DNA of 64,000 nucleotides, from NCBI RefSeq assembly GCF_030159995.1, contig NZ_BSNM01000003.1, positions 434,001 to 498,000 on the forward strand, given 5' to 3'. Positions 1-7,818 of the stretch are shown piece by piece. The notes beneath the pieces were generated by a model. The model was not told the origin of the DNA and did not search any database. It saw only the letters and a list, made by a program, of their open reading frames with translations. Every line of letters begins with the position of its first letter. Position 1 is the stretch's first letter. Both the position numbers and the translations under genes were made by a program. The stretch comes from Litoribrevibacter albus (GTDB taxonomy: Bacteria > Pseudomonadota > Gammaproteobacteria > Pseudomonadales > Litoribrevibacteraceae).

Positions 1-48
1 GATAAAAATGGTGGTACCAACAAACATCAGAATCAGGTGGGTCTTCAT
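1..48 (-). CDS. N-terminus of a membrane protein, probably the sensor kinase paired with the regulator (partial)
   Basis: Only 16 codons lie inside the window, starting at an ATG at 48 on the minus strand and reading MKTHLILMFVGTTIFI before running off the left edge. The stretch is hydrophobic, as expected for the first membrane segment of a histidine kinase. It begins 20 bases after the stop of the CusR-type regulator and in the same direction, which is the usual regulator-kinase order for heavy-metal two-component systems. The kinase identity is inferred from position only; nothing diagnostic of the family is visible. Confidence 0.5.
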   Translation of the reverse strand, partial: MKTHLILMFVGTTIFI

Positions 49-68
49 TGACTGAGTGTGCTTCTGTA

Positions 69-761
69 TCACTGGTCGTCCTCATCCAGTTTGTACCCCA
101 TACCTCTGACGGTATGAATTAGCGGAGTATCAAACGGTTTATCAATCTTAGATCGTAAACGTTTGACCGCCACATCAATAACGTTGGTGTCGCTGTCAAA
201 GTTCATGTCCCAAATCAATGAGGCAATGGTGGTTCTTGAAAGGACTTGTCCTTGCTTTCGCATAAAGAGTTCAAGCAGCAAATATTCTTTGGCCGTGAGC
301 TGAATGGATGTGCCGCCTCGGGTGGCGGTTCGCTTTAATACATCTAATTCCAGATCAGCAACTTTGAGGCTGTTCGGGCTGCTCGACACTTGTGGTTGAG
401 GTGTGTGATGTCTGAAGATGTTTTTAACCCGCGCCAGTAACTCAGCAAAGGCATAGGGTTTGGTCACGTAATCGTTGGCTCCAAGCTCGAAGCCTTTTAC
501 CCGATCGTCGACCTGTTCTTTTGCCGTCAGCATAATCACCGGGGTGGTAATGTTACTGCTGCGTAAGGTGTTAAGAATTTGCCAGCCATCAAGCTTGGGC
601 AGCATGATGTCGAGAATAATCAGGTCATAGAGTGCGCTGGTGGCGTGGTAGAGTCCATCGACGCCATCATGGCTTAAATCGACGGCATAGCCAGACTCGG
701 TGAGCCCTTTTTGTAGGTACTGTCCGGCTTTGATTTCATCTTCAATAATTAAAATTTTCAT
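69..761 (-). CDS. OmpR-family response regulator, CusR/CopR heavy-metal type
   Basis: This 230-residue protein has an N-terminal receiver domain (acidic E7/D8, phosphoacceptor D51 in the ILDIMLPK context, T79 and K101 in YVTKPY) and a C-terminal winged-helix DNA-binding domain ending in the typical VRGMGYKLD motif. The length and receiver-linker-effector order are those of OmpR/PhoB regulators, and the closest pattern I recognise is the copper/silver CusR-CopR group. It is followed by what is probably its sensor kinase. A near-perfect CusR-type palindrome lies nearby at 1438-1459, which supports a metal-responsive role. A single half-site, GTCATTTT, occurs at 775-782 just upstream of the start. 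The metal specificity is inferred, not shown. Confidence 0.85.
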   Translation of the reverse strand: MKILIIEDEIKAGQYLQKGLTESGYAVDLSHDGVDGLYHATSALYDLIILDIMLPKLDGWQILNTLRSSNITTPVIMLTAKEQVDDRVKGFELGANDYVTKPYAFAELLARVKNIFRHHTPQPQVSSSPNSLKVADLELDVLKRTATRGGTSIQLTAKEYLLLELFMRKQGQVLSRTTIASLIWDMNFDSDTNVIDVAVKRLRSKIDKPFDTPLIHTVRGMGYKLDEDDQ

Positions 762-930
762 CCGTTAAACGTAAGTCATTTTTCAGTAATGTTCCATAGC
801 CTAGGCCAATAGACCCGTCAATTGATCCGCCAATTTAATGACCTAATTGAAAGGTCCTCGGGATGGATGTCCGGGTGGATAGGTGAGTGGATAGATTCAG
901 GTTAAAGCCAGTGTCATTAGAACGACAAAC

Positions 931-951
931 GGGCAACCAAATTGGCTGCCC
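931..951 (-). terminator. Hairpin downstream of the small secreted protein gene
   Basis: The arms gggcaacca and tggctgccc pair with one G-U around a 3-base loop. On the minus strand the hairpin is followed by a T-rich but interrupted stretch, so it is only a candidate intrinsic terminator for the gene ending at 979. Confidence 0.4.
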
Positions 952-978
952 AAGGGGGATCGATTCGGTTAAATCTAC

Positions 979-1359
979 TTAGTTGCGACTCTTGTCTTCT
1001 ATGTAGTGGTAGTTGACGTGGACAAGTCCAACGTACTGCACATTGCCATCCTGTCCTATACGTTCAGTGACGGTGACAAAGTTGTCTTCTTTCAAGTGCA
1101 ATGAGTTTTGGTCAATGTCGTTACCGCCTCCAACATGCAAAGCGCTGGTTAGGCTCTCTGGTGCACTTTTTGTGAGAGCGTCTAATTTGCTTAACGCGCC
1201 TTGATACGCTGCTTGCCTGGAGCTGGAAACAAGCACTTCAATTACTTTGCTTTGATTACGAACGGTTTCATTAGCAGAGTTTTTTAAAGGCTCGGCAGTT
1301 GCGGCCAGGCTCACGATAGAAAGCGCTAATGCAGTTACTGTGGTTTTAAATAGTTTCAT
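979..1359 (-). CDS. Small secreted protein of unknown function (DUF3316-like)
   Basis: This 126-residue protein starts with a clear signal peptide (MKLFKTTVTALALSIVSLAATA, cleavage probably after residue 22), so it is probably periplasmic. The mature part has a helical stretch around residues 45-70 and ends in YVGLVHVNYHYIEDK, an alternating beta-strand-like tail that reminds me of DUF3316-type or YhcN-type small exported proteins. The family assignment is weak. The start is supported by GAGGTGA seven bases upstream. The upstream region carries the CusR-like palindrome at 1438-1459, so this gene is a likely target of the adjacent regulator and may be part of a metal or envelope stress response. 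Confidence 0.7.
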   Translation of the reverse strand: MKLFKTTVTALALSIVSLAATAEPLKNSANETVRNQSKVIEVLVSSSRQAAYQGALSKLDALTKSAPESLTSALHVGGGNDIDQNSLHLKEDNFVTVTERIGQDGNVQYVGLVHVNYHYIEDKSRN

Positions 1360-1437
1360 AAATCACCTCAAAATGTAGTGTTCATTAGTAATCTCATACC
1401 TAATGTACTGTCCGGTGGGTGATAAACCTTGGTCATG

Positions 1438-1459
1438 AAAATGACATTTTTGTCATTTT
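1438..1459. promoter_or_regulatory. CusR/CopR-type palindromic operator
   Basis: Arms AAAATGACA and TGTCATTTT are a perfect inverted repeat around four T bases. From memory, the E. coli CusR box has the arms AAAATGACAA and TTGTCATTTT with a two-base centre; the match here would be 19 of 20 conserved positions. The site lies about 80 bases upstream of the ATG at 1359 and just beyond the polB stop, and it is close to a CusR-type regulator gene. Direct binding is inferred. Confidence 0.7.
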
Positions 1460-1478
1460 GAAAAGAATATTTGAAGGG

Positions 1479-4043
1479 TCAAAACAAACTCATCTGGTTA
1501 TCGACCAAGCTGTCAAAGTCCATTCCAATAAATGGCAGAATAGCGTCGGCAATGGGTTTGAGTTGTTTCTCAATGTACAGCTGATAATCGGGTTCCGAGG
1601 TTAAATAATCGATTGGCTCTGGGCCAACTAAGGTCATCACATAGTTGATCCAGCCTTTGTTTTGGTATTGTAGCGGCTTGCCTAATGCTTTGTTTTTCTC
1701 GTCGGCTATTTTGGCGGCTCTGACATGGGGCGGGATATTCTTAACGTATTCTCTGAGCGGCCTTCTCAGGCGTTTACGATAGATGAGCTTATGGTTCAGT
1801 TCACCGTTTAGCGTGGCGGCGACGGTGGTTTGGATGTAGCTGGTAGGGTCTATGTCATCAAAGATGATTTTGTAGAGTGTATGCTGAAATTCTCTGGCGA
1901 GTTCAGTCCAGTCGGTACGAACGGTTTCCAAGCCTTTGAACACCATTTCCGGTTTGCCATTGAGATAGGTTAACCCAGCGTAGCGTTTCTTGCTGCCGGC
2001 TTCCGAACCTCGAATGGTTGGCATTAAGAAACGTTGGAAATGGGTTTCAAACTCAATTTCCAGATGACTTTCTAACTGATGGTCATGCGCTAGCTTGTCC
2101 GTCCAGGCTTGGTTGATGATGTTTGCTAAGCGATTACCTATTTGCTGACATTGTTCATTGGTGAAGGCTTCATCCAACAGCACAAACGTTGAGTCGGTAT
2201 CGCCATAAATCACTTCGCATGGGCGGTCGAAGAAACTGTGCTCTTCAATCCATGCGGCGGTTTGTTGCATGATTTGGTGACCGCGCATGGTAATAGAGCT
2301 GGCTAAGCGAGTATCGTAGAAACGACAACCACCTGAGCCCAAGACACCATAAAATGAGTTCATGATGATCTTGATGGCCTGTGAGCGCGGGGCGTCTTTG
2401 TCTCGCTTGGCTTGATCTCGTTGCTGCCAGAGTTCTGTAATTATGTCCGGTAGGAAATGCTTATCTCGGGAAAACCATGCGCCTTTGAAACCGGGGATGG
2501 CTGAGTCCGGATCTTTCAGCCCTTCAATCAAACCCATCGGGTCGATTTTGAAGGTTCGAATGATGGAAGGGTAAAGAGACTTAAAATCTAATACCAAGAC
2601 GTTTTTATAGAAGCCGGGTTTGGAATTCATGACATAGCCGCCAGGGGAGGCTAAGCCACCGTCGGGGGGCAAGTTCGGTGCAATGTAACCGGCTCTGTGG
2701 AGTTTTGGCAGATAGAGGTTGGTGAAGGCTGCAACGGAACCGCCAACTTTGTCCAGTTCTAAGCCTGTGAGCTGACTTCTCAGAATCATGAAGTCCATGA
2801 TTTGGGTGTGTTCGAAAATGTCCCAAACCAACTTACAGTCTTCCAGGTTGTATTGAGCCAGCTTTAGCTTGTTGTGATGAAAGTCGTAAGTGATTTGCTC
2901 GGCCCGTTGATCTACATGATCGGTTTTCTTACCGCGTTGTAATAACTCCTGCGCGACGTTTTCCAAACTGAAACTTTCAAAAAAGTAGGTGGCGGTTCTG
3001 AGTGCATCGATCCCATCAATCACGACTCGGCCGGGAAGGGTGATAAACCCTTGATTGGCTTCGGTACGGGAATCTCGCCAATGGGCCAGGGTTAGGCCAC
3101 GGCCTAGCCGTAAACTGATGTCCTGTTTTTTGGCCCGCTCGATAAGCAGTTTGAAGTCAAAGTTAATGACGTTCCAACCAATGATGACATCGGGATCATG
3201 GCGTTGAACGTGATGTTCTAAGGCGAGCAAGAGTTGGTACTCGTCTTTTACCCAAACCATGTTGAGATCAAGTGTGGCTTCTTCGCTTTGTATCTCAGCC
3301 ATCGGCTCGCCAATCATAATGACGGTTTTGTCTACCATTCCAGGCTCTGGGGTACTTAGATTATGGCCGTATAAGCCAACGGAGTAGAGGTCGCCTTCCA
3401 TCGAACATTCGATATCCAAAGACAGAATCCGGAATTTCGGGTGGAGTTTTGCGGGTTTGAGACGAACATCTCGATATTCTGTGTAGCCCGGTTGTGGGTG
3501 TGCCGTACCTATAAACTCGACGCCGCCACGAATACTGCGTTCGATGAGGTACTTATCCTGCAATCTCAAGTCGTGTTCGAAGGTTTCTATATCTCGATGT
3601 TTAATGGCTTGCTGTGCACGGTAAAGCTCATCCAGCGTATAGAAATAAAAGATAGTGACTGGTTGATGATGAAACGTTTGATGATCTAATGGTTGGGATT
3701 GGTAACGAATTGCCAGAGTATTCAGAATTTGTTCGACTTGGAGCGCATGCTTTTGTTCAACAAACAGTAGGGGTGTTTCGTGATGAATAACGAATCTTGC
3801 CGGGCCATGTTCTGTCCAACCCCAATAAACGAGTTCGCTGTCTGCTTTGGGTTTGAACTGTGCTTTGGGTTTGAACTGTGCTTTGGGTTTGAAAGGTGCT
3901 TGAGGTTTTACTGGTTTTGATGGTGCTCCTGGATCATTATTTTCTTCCGGTGCAATACCATTCGACGTTGGCTGTTTCCCAGATCGGCGTAGATCTTTTT
4001 GATGACGAGTAAGAAGAAACGCCTGACCAGTAGTTAGTGACAT
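1479..4043 (-). CDS. polB: DNA polymerase II (family B)
   Basis: This is a family B DNA polymerase of about 854 residues with a 3'-5' exonuclease domain (Exo I LSLDIECSM with D210 and E212; Exo II VIIGWNVINFDF) and polymerase motifs DFKSLYPSI (A), the KIIMNSFYG region (B) and YGDTDSTF (C). It carries out translesion and repair synthesis. I chose ATG 4043 because the protein from there (MSLTTGQAFLLTRHQKD) aligns with the E. coli Pol II N-terminus; the 43 residues in frame upstream look non-coding. Unusually, residues about 25-68 form a Pro/Lys-rich insertion that includes a tandem KPKAQF repeat. The last residues, QMSLF, resemble the beta-clamp binding pentapeptide that ends Pol II in other bacteria. 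The gene is divergent from the small gene at 4138. Confidence 0.95.
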   Translation of the reverse strand: MSLTTGQAFLLTRHQKDLRRSGKQPTSNGIAPEENNDPGAPSKPVKPQAPFKPKAQFKPKAQFKPKADSELVYWGWTEHGPARFVIHHETPLLFVEQKHALQVEQILNTLAIRYQSQPLDHQTFHHQPVTIFYFYTLDELYRAQQAIKHRDIETFEHDLRLQDKYLIERSIRGGVEFIGTAHPQPGYTEYRDVRLKPAKLHPKFRILSLDIECSMEGDLYSVGLYGHNLSTPEPGMVDKTVIMIGEPMAEIQSEEATLDLNMVWVKDEYQLLLALEHHVQRHDPDVIIGWNVINFDFKLLIERAKKQDISLRLGRGLTLAHWRDSRTEANQGFITLPGRVVIDGIDALRTATYFFESFSLENVAQELLQRGKKTDHVDQRAEQITYDFHHNKLKLAQYNLEDCKLVWDIFEHTQIMDFMILRSQLTGLELDKVGGSVAAFTNLYLPKLHRAGYIAPNLPPDGGLASPGGYVMNSKPGFYKNVLVLDFKSLYPSIIRTFKIDPMGLIEGLKDPDSAIPGFKGAWFSRDKHFLPDIITELWQQRDQAKRDKDAPRSQAIKIIMNSFYGVLGSGGCRFYDTRLASSITMRGHQIMQQTAAWIEEHSFFDRPCEVIYGDTDSTFVLLDEAFTNEQCQQIGNRLANIINQAWTDKLAHDHQLESHLEIEFETHFQRFLMPTIRGSEAGSKKRYAGLTYLNGKPEMVFKGLETVRTDWTELAREFQHTLYKIIFDDIDPTSYIQTTVAATLNGELNHKLIYRKRLRRPLREYVKNIPPHVRAAKIADEKNKALGKPLQYQNKGWINYVMTLVGPEPIDYLTSEPDYQLYIEKQLKPIADAILPFIGMDFDSLVDNQMSLF
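3844..3897. repeat. Three tandem 18-bp copies within polB
   Basis: The unit gctttgggtttgaactgt occurs twice exactly (3844-3861, 3862-3879) and a third time with changes in its last bases (3880-3897). It encodes the KPKAQF repeat in the Pro/Lys-rich N-terminal insertion of polymerase II and stays in frame. Confidence 0.9.
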
Positions 4044-4137
4044 GCAATTGAATGAATTCTTAAATGATAGATAGGAAATAGAAAGACGATCTATCATATA
4101 GATTTTATAAAACCTTGTCTTCAAGGAGGAGCGAGGA

Positions 4138-4614
4138 ATGAATTTACTCAACGATGGCGAGACTTCCACCAAAGACGAAGTGAAGCCTGGTCGCAGTGAT
4201 AAACGGACATCTAAAAAAGGGATGTCCTGGCCGAACTCGGTTATGGTCGCAGTGGATCAATTGGGGAATGCCATTGCAGGAGGCAATCCGGATGCAACGG
4301 TGTCAGCACGAGTAGGTTATTTTTCCGTTCATGCCAGGAAGCCTTATGTTTGGTATTGGAAGGTTTTGGAGAAGATCATTGACTATGCGTTCCAGCCAGT
4401 TGATGGCCCTAACCATTGCTTTGACTCCTACCGTGCCGATGAAGACGAGCTATTCCAACAGGGCAGTGACTTCTTCAGGGCAATTCTGGGACTGATCGTG
4501 ATTGTATTTTGCGTGCCAACCGCTGTGTTACTTCGATTGGCTGTGCTTGTTTACCCGAAATGGCATTTTTCAAATCGACGAAAAGATGGATTATCAACGA
4601 GCATACCCGAGTAG
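4138..4614 (+). CDS. Hypothetical membrane-anchored protein
   Basis: I do not recognise this 158-residue protein. A very strong ribosome binding site (AAGGAGGAG, about seven bases before the ATG) supports it as real. The N-terminal 30 residues are polar and basic, and the middle is soluble-looking with several Trp and Tyr residues (RKPYVWYWKVLEK). Residues about 115-145 form one long hydrophobic segment (LGLIVIVFCVPTAVLLRLAVL) followed by a basic tail, so it is probably anchored in the inner membrane by its C-terminal third. It is divergent from polB and convergent with the diguanylate cyclase gene, so it is likely transcribed alone from the 4044-4137 gap. Confidence 0.65.
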   Translation: MNLLNDGETSTKDEVKPGRSDKRTSKKGMSWPNSVMVAVDQLGNAIAGGNPDATVSARVGYFSVHARKPYVWYWKVLEKIIDYAFQPVDGPNHCFDSYRADEDELFQQGSDFFRAILGLIVIVFCVPTAVLLRLAVLVYPKWHFSNRRKDGLSTSIPE

Positions 4615-4626
4615 GTCTTCGGGCCC

Positions 4627-6336
4627 TTAATTTCTGGTAATTTCGTCTTGTGAATCCTTGGGTGTAATGGTGCCGACAGTACCCTCCATGATTTTCTCAA
4701 CCAGATGTTTGGTATTGGACATCATTGGCTCGGTTTGTATCTGGGAAAAACAGAATTGATCGCGGCCGGACTCTTTGGCTTCGTATAACGCGAGGTCTGC
4801 GGCTTTAAGCAGGCTTTCACCCTTATCACCTTGCATTGGATAGCACGCAATACCAATGGATACGGTCACTTGCCCCAAAGATTGCCCATTGAGTTCCAAA
4901 TGCTTCTGACGCACGGTTTCGCAGAGTTTTGCCGCAACGATACCAGCGTTCTCTCCGCCTGTTTCAGGAAGAATAATAGCCAGTTCTTCACCGCCAAAAC
5001 GGCAGATAATGTCTTCACCCCGAACGCTTTCCGACAATGTATTACCGAGTGATTTCAAAACGTAATCGCCTGCATCATGGCCAAAGGTGTCGTTAAAGCG
5101 TTTGAAGTGATCTACGTCCAGCATGAGTACCGAGAGACACTGATTTCGTCGGCGGGCACGCATGATTTCATGTTCCAAACTTTCTTCCAGATAACGGCGA
5201 TTGTAGAGTCCGGTTAGTGGGTCTCTGATGGCTTGTTCTCGAAGTTTGTCTTGAAGGTTGAGATTCGCTAATGCCAAACCTAAGTGTTCGCCAATCGTGA
5301 ATGCTACCTGCAATTTTTCATGGCTGAGTTCGTGGTCGGCAAGGTATAAATGTAAGATTCCGATGGTGTTGCCATGAGCAATCAGAGGAACACACAGTGT
5401 TTGGTCGTTTCCTACCTTTGCCATATGTTTGCAGGGCAGAGAGGTGTGTTCGTCATTGGAAAGGTGGTATTTACCTTTGCGTAATGCCCAGCATTCATGA
5501 GGTGCGTAGGTTGATTCTCCCGGCCATTTTCCTCCCCAATCCAGCTTTACTTCGAGCTGGTTGCGAGAGGATCGAATTAGGGCAATGGAGCCGTTCAGGT
5601 TACCAATCAGGCGAGGCACAATGTCTTCAACCACCTGTTGTGCTTCTGTCATGGTATTGCAGGCGGCCAGCATATTGGCGAGTCGGTGTAATAATTCGAT
5701 TTCTTTGGTGCGTTCGGCGACCTTGCTTTCAAGGTCATGCTGGGACGATTCTATGTAATGGTTGAGTTGTTTTTGAGACGCAATAATGATCAGGGCAATC
5801 AGAACACTCATGCCAATAATGATGAAGGCCATGATGGTTCTCAGGCCCCAGAGTGCTTCCGTCATATGCTTGGTGGAGGTAGAGACACGAATAATGCCGT
5901 CAAAGTTATCATCGTGGTAATACTCAGCGAAATAAATCAGGTTTTCCTGAAGGGTTTCGCTAAAGCGAGTTGCATAACCCTGGCCGTCCGATAGTGCTTG
6001 CTGGATCTCTTCCCGGTTGCTGTGATTCGTTGTGTTGGTGATTTGAGAGGGCGTGAGTTCCGAGTCGCCGACGACTGTGCCATCTTTCTGCAATAGGGTG
6101 ATTCGAATATCGGGTTTCAGTTGGTTGGTGTCATCGGTGATTCGATCCAATCGAATGATCTGGTTGTCGTGATAGGTTTTATTGAGCATCACTTTAACCG
6201 CAGAAGAAACGGACAACAGCTCTTCATCGGTATGTTCTATAAACCAGCTTTGAAAGGCACGCTCCATTATCACGCCAGCCAAAACCGTCAGCATTAGCAA
6301 ACCAATGCAGGGCCAGAACAGAAGTTTTTTTCTCAT
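4627..6336 (-). CDS. Membrane diguanylate cyclase with GAF and GGDEF domains
   Basis: This 569-residue protein is predicted to make cyclic di-GMP. A first membrane segment (about residues 5-25) and a second (about 165-187) flank a periplasmic sensor region, followed by a short coiled stretch (SKVAERTKEIELLHRL), a GAF-like domain and a C-terminal GGDEF domain. The GGDEF domain is complete: RDPLTGLYNRRYL, LDVDHFKRFND and the signature FGGEEL. An RGED motif five residues before the signature fits the RxxD inhibitory I-site, so product feedback control is likely. The signature GGEEL is a functional variant. No EAL domain is present. Its proximity to an exopolysaccharide locus is suggestive because c-di-GMP commonly controls such loci, but no direct link is visible. 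Confidence 0.92.
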   Translation of the reverse strand: MRKKLLFWPCIGLLMLTVLAGVIMERAFQSWFIEHTDEELLSVSSAVKVMLNKTYHDNQIIRLDRITDDTNQLKPDIRITLLQKDGTVVGDSELTPSQITNTTNHSNREEIQQALSDGQGYATRFSETLQENLIYFAEYYHDDNFDGIIRVSTSTKHMTEALWGLRTIMAFIIIGMSVLIALIIIASQKQLNHYIESSQHDLESKVAERTKEIELLHRLANMLAACNTMTEAQQVVEDIVPRLIGNLNGSIALIRSSRNQLEVKLDWGGKWPGESTYAPHECWALRKGKYHLSNDEHTSLPCKHMAKVGNDQTLCVPLIAHGNTIGILHLYLADHELSHEKLQVAFTIGEHLGLALANLNLQDKLREQAIRDPLTGLYNRRYLEESLEHEIMRARRRNQCLSVLMLDVDHFKRFNDTFGHDAGDYVLKSLGNTLSESVRGEDIICRFGGEELAIILPETGGENAGIVAAKLCETVRQKHLELNGQSLGQVTVSIGIACYPMQGDKGESLLKAADLALYEAKESGRDQFCFSQIQTEPMMSNTKHLVEKIMEGTVGTITPKDSQDEITRN

Positions 6337-6458
6337 TAGTACAGTCCGATGTCTCTCTCAATAGATTGTTTAAGTCTATGTGAGGGGGCAGGGGATATCC
6401 AATGCTATTCAACGGGATGGGGAAATTCCGTTAAAAGCGTCTTTATTCGATGAAAGCT

Positions 6459-6477
6459 GGGAGCCAAAAAGGCTCCC
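6459..6477. terminator. Hairpin between the desaturase and cyclase genes
   Basis: Perfect arms gggagcc and ggctccc enclose five A bases. It lies just downstream of the desaturase stop (6502). No clean T-run follows on the minus strand, so terminator activity is uncertain. Confidence 0.4.
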
Positions 6478-6501
6478 GTGAAGTCGTTGGAGAGAAATGT
6501 G

Positions 6502-7635
6502 TTAGGCAAGAGACGTTGGATTGTGTGTTTCTTTCTGGGGGAATGAGTATTTCATGATTCGTTTCAGTACCGTCAAATACTGGGTGGTAAAGCTGCCTGT
6601 GTTGTACGGAATGCCGTATTTCTCTGCAATTTGACGAACTTCAGGCGCCATGTCGATGTAGCGATGTGCCGGAACATCCGGGAACAGATGGTGTTCAATC
6701 TGACAACTTAGATGACCTGACAGAATGTGGAACCAGCGTTTGCCTTCAAAGTTTGATGAACCCAGCATTTGTCGGTAATACCATTCGCCTTTGGTTTCAT
6801 TTTGGCAATCTTCTTCTTTGAAGGTATGAATGTCTTCGGTGAAGTGTCCGCAGAAGATAATGGTTGAAGTCCACAGGTTTCGAATCAAGTTGGCCGTTAG
6901 GTTACCCAACAGAACCGGCAGGAACATTGGGCCAGAGATGAGGGGGAAGAATACATAATCCTTAAACAATTGTTTTCCGGCTTTACTGAAGAAAGCGCGT
7001 CTTAGATTTTCTTTTGAAAGGCGCGGTCTACGGTTTTTCGGCGGGACTTTTTTGCTAAAAGCTCGATCCCCTGCCAGCTCGTGATAGGCGACACCCCACT
7101 CAAACAACAGGCTTAACAATGCATAGGTAAAAATCTGCCAGGTGTTTTTTAGTCGCCAAGGCAAGTCATTGCTTAGTCTAAGAAGGCCGTAACCAAAGTC
7201 ACGGTCTTTACCGATAATATTGGTGTAGGTGTGGTGCTCGTAATTGTGCACCTGTTTCCAGGACTCTGTGTCCCCAACGATATTCCAGTCAAAGGTTTTC
7301 GAGTTGATGTAGGGGTCGTTCATCCAGTCGTATTGACCGTGAAGCACATTATGGCCTACTTCCATATTGTTAAGGATTTTGGAAAGAGCAAGTAATGCGA
7401 CACCGGCCACCCAGAGCAGTGGGTTGAAAAAACCTAGGACCATCACGATTCGCCCGGCTATGCCGCTCCAGCGTTCAATGCGGATGATTTTGCGAATGTA
7501 GTCAGCATCCACCTGACCGACTTTAGCCAGGGTTCGTTCTCTTAGGGCATCCAATTCCTTTTCTAGCCCTGAATAGTCCTCAGGTGACAGTTTGGTTGCT
7601 GTCTTTTGATCATTAATTAATGTCGATGAGTTCAT
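6502..7635 (-). CDS. Membrane fatty acid desaturase
   Basis: This 377-residue di-iron desaturase has the three histidine boxes of acyl-lipid/acyl-CoA desaturases: HNVLH at residues 95-99, HNYEHH at 130-135, and CQIEHHLFP near residue 315. Hydrophobic segments around residues 63-85, 165-180 and 225-250 fit an inner-membrane topology with the boxes on the cytoplasmic side. It introduces a double bond into saturated acyl chains to adjust membrane fluidity and needs electrons from a ferredoxin-type reductase, which is encoded just upstream on the same strand (7819-8964). The pair resembles the DesA3/DesB-type system described in Pseudomonas. Regiospecificity cannot be read from the sequence. Confidence 0.9.
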   Translation of the reverse strand: MNSSTLINDQKTATKLSPEDYSGLEKELDALRERTLAKVGQVDADYIRKIIRIERWSGIAGRIVMVLGFFNPLLWVAGVALLALSKILNNMEVGHNVLHGQYDWMNDPYINSKTFDWNIVGDTESWKQVHNYEHHTYTNIIGKDRDFGYGLLRLSNDLPWRLKNTWQIFTYALLSLLFEWGVAYHELAGDRAFSKKVPPKNRRPRLSKENLRRAFFSKAGKQLFKDYVFFPLISGPMFLPVLLGNLTANLIRNLWTSTIIFCGHFTEDIHTFKEEDCQNETKGEWYYRQMLGSSNFEGKRWFHILSGHLSCQIEHHLFPDVPAHRYIDMAPEVRQIAEKYGIPYNTGSFTTQYLTVLKRIMKYSFPQKETHNPTSLA

Positions 7636-7678
7636 CTTGTTGTCCGTACTTGTTTCTTATGCGCTAGTGTTTGTTTTT

Positions 7679-7720
7679 CACTAATGTTTGCTATGGATTA
7701 ACGTCTTATTTCCATTAGTG
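7679..7720. repeat. 8-bp inverted repeat upstream of the desaturase
   Basis: CACTAATG (7679-7686) and CATTAGTG (7713-7720) are perfect inverted copies 26 bases apart, about 45 bases upstream of the desaturase ATG. The pair could be an operator or a hairpin, and nothing identifies a regulator. Confidence 0.4.
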
Positions 7721-7723
7721 GCT

Positions 7724-7790
7724 GTCTTTGAATATCTGTCTTTGAATATCCGTCTTTGAATATCCGTCTTTGAATATCCGTCTTTGAATA
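7724..7790. repeat. Five tandem 14-bp repeats between reductase and desaturase genes
   Basis: The unit gtctttgaatatcc starts at 7724, 7738, 7752, 7766 and 7780; the first copy has one change and the last is shortened. It lies in the 183-base gap between the two desaturation genes. A 14-base period cannot keep a reading frame, so it is non-coding. It may alter spacing or expression between the two genes by copy-number change. Confidence 0.95.
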
Positions 7791-7818
7791 CCACTGTTGC
7801 TACGTGGCTAGAGCCGTC

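Noticed and set aside
4044-4172. N-terminal extension of polB to an earlier start
   Set aside because: The 43 extra residues are AT-rich, unlike Pol II, and the conserved N-terminal pattern begins at ATG 4043.
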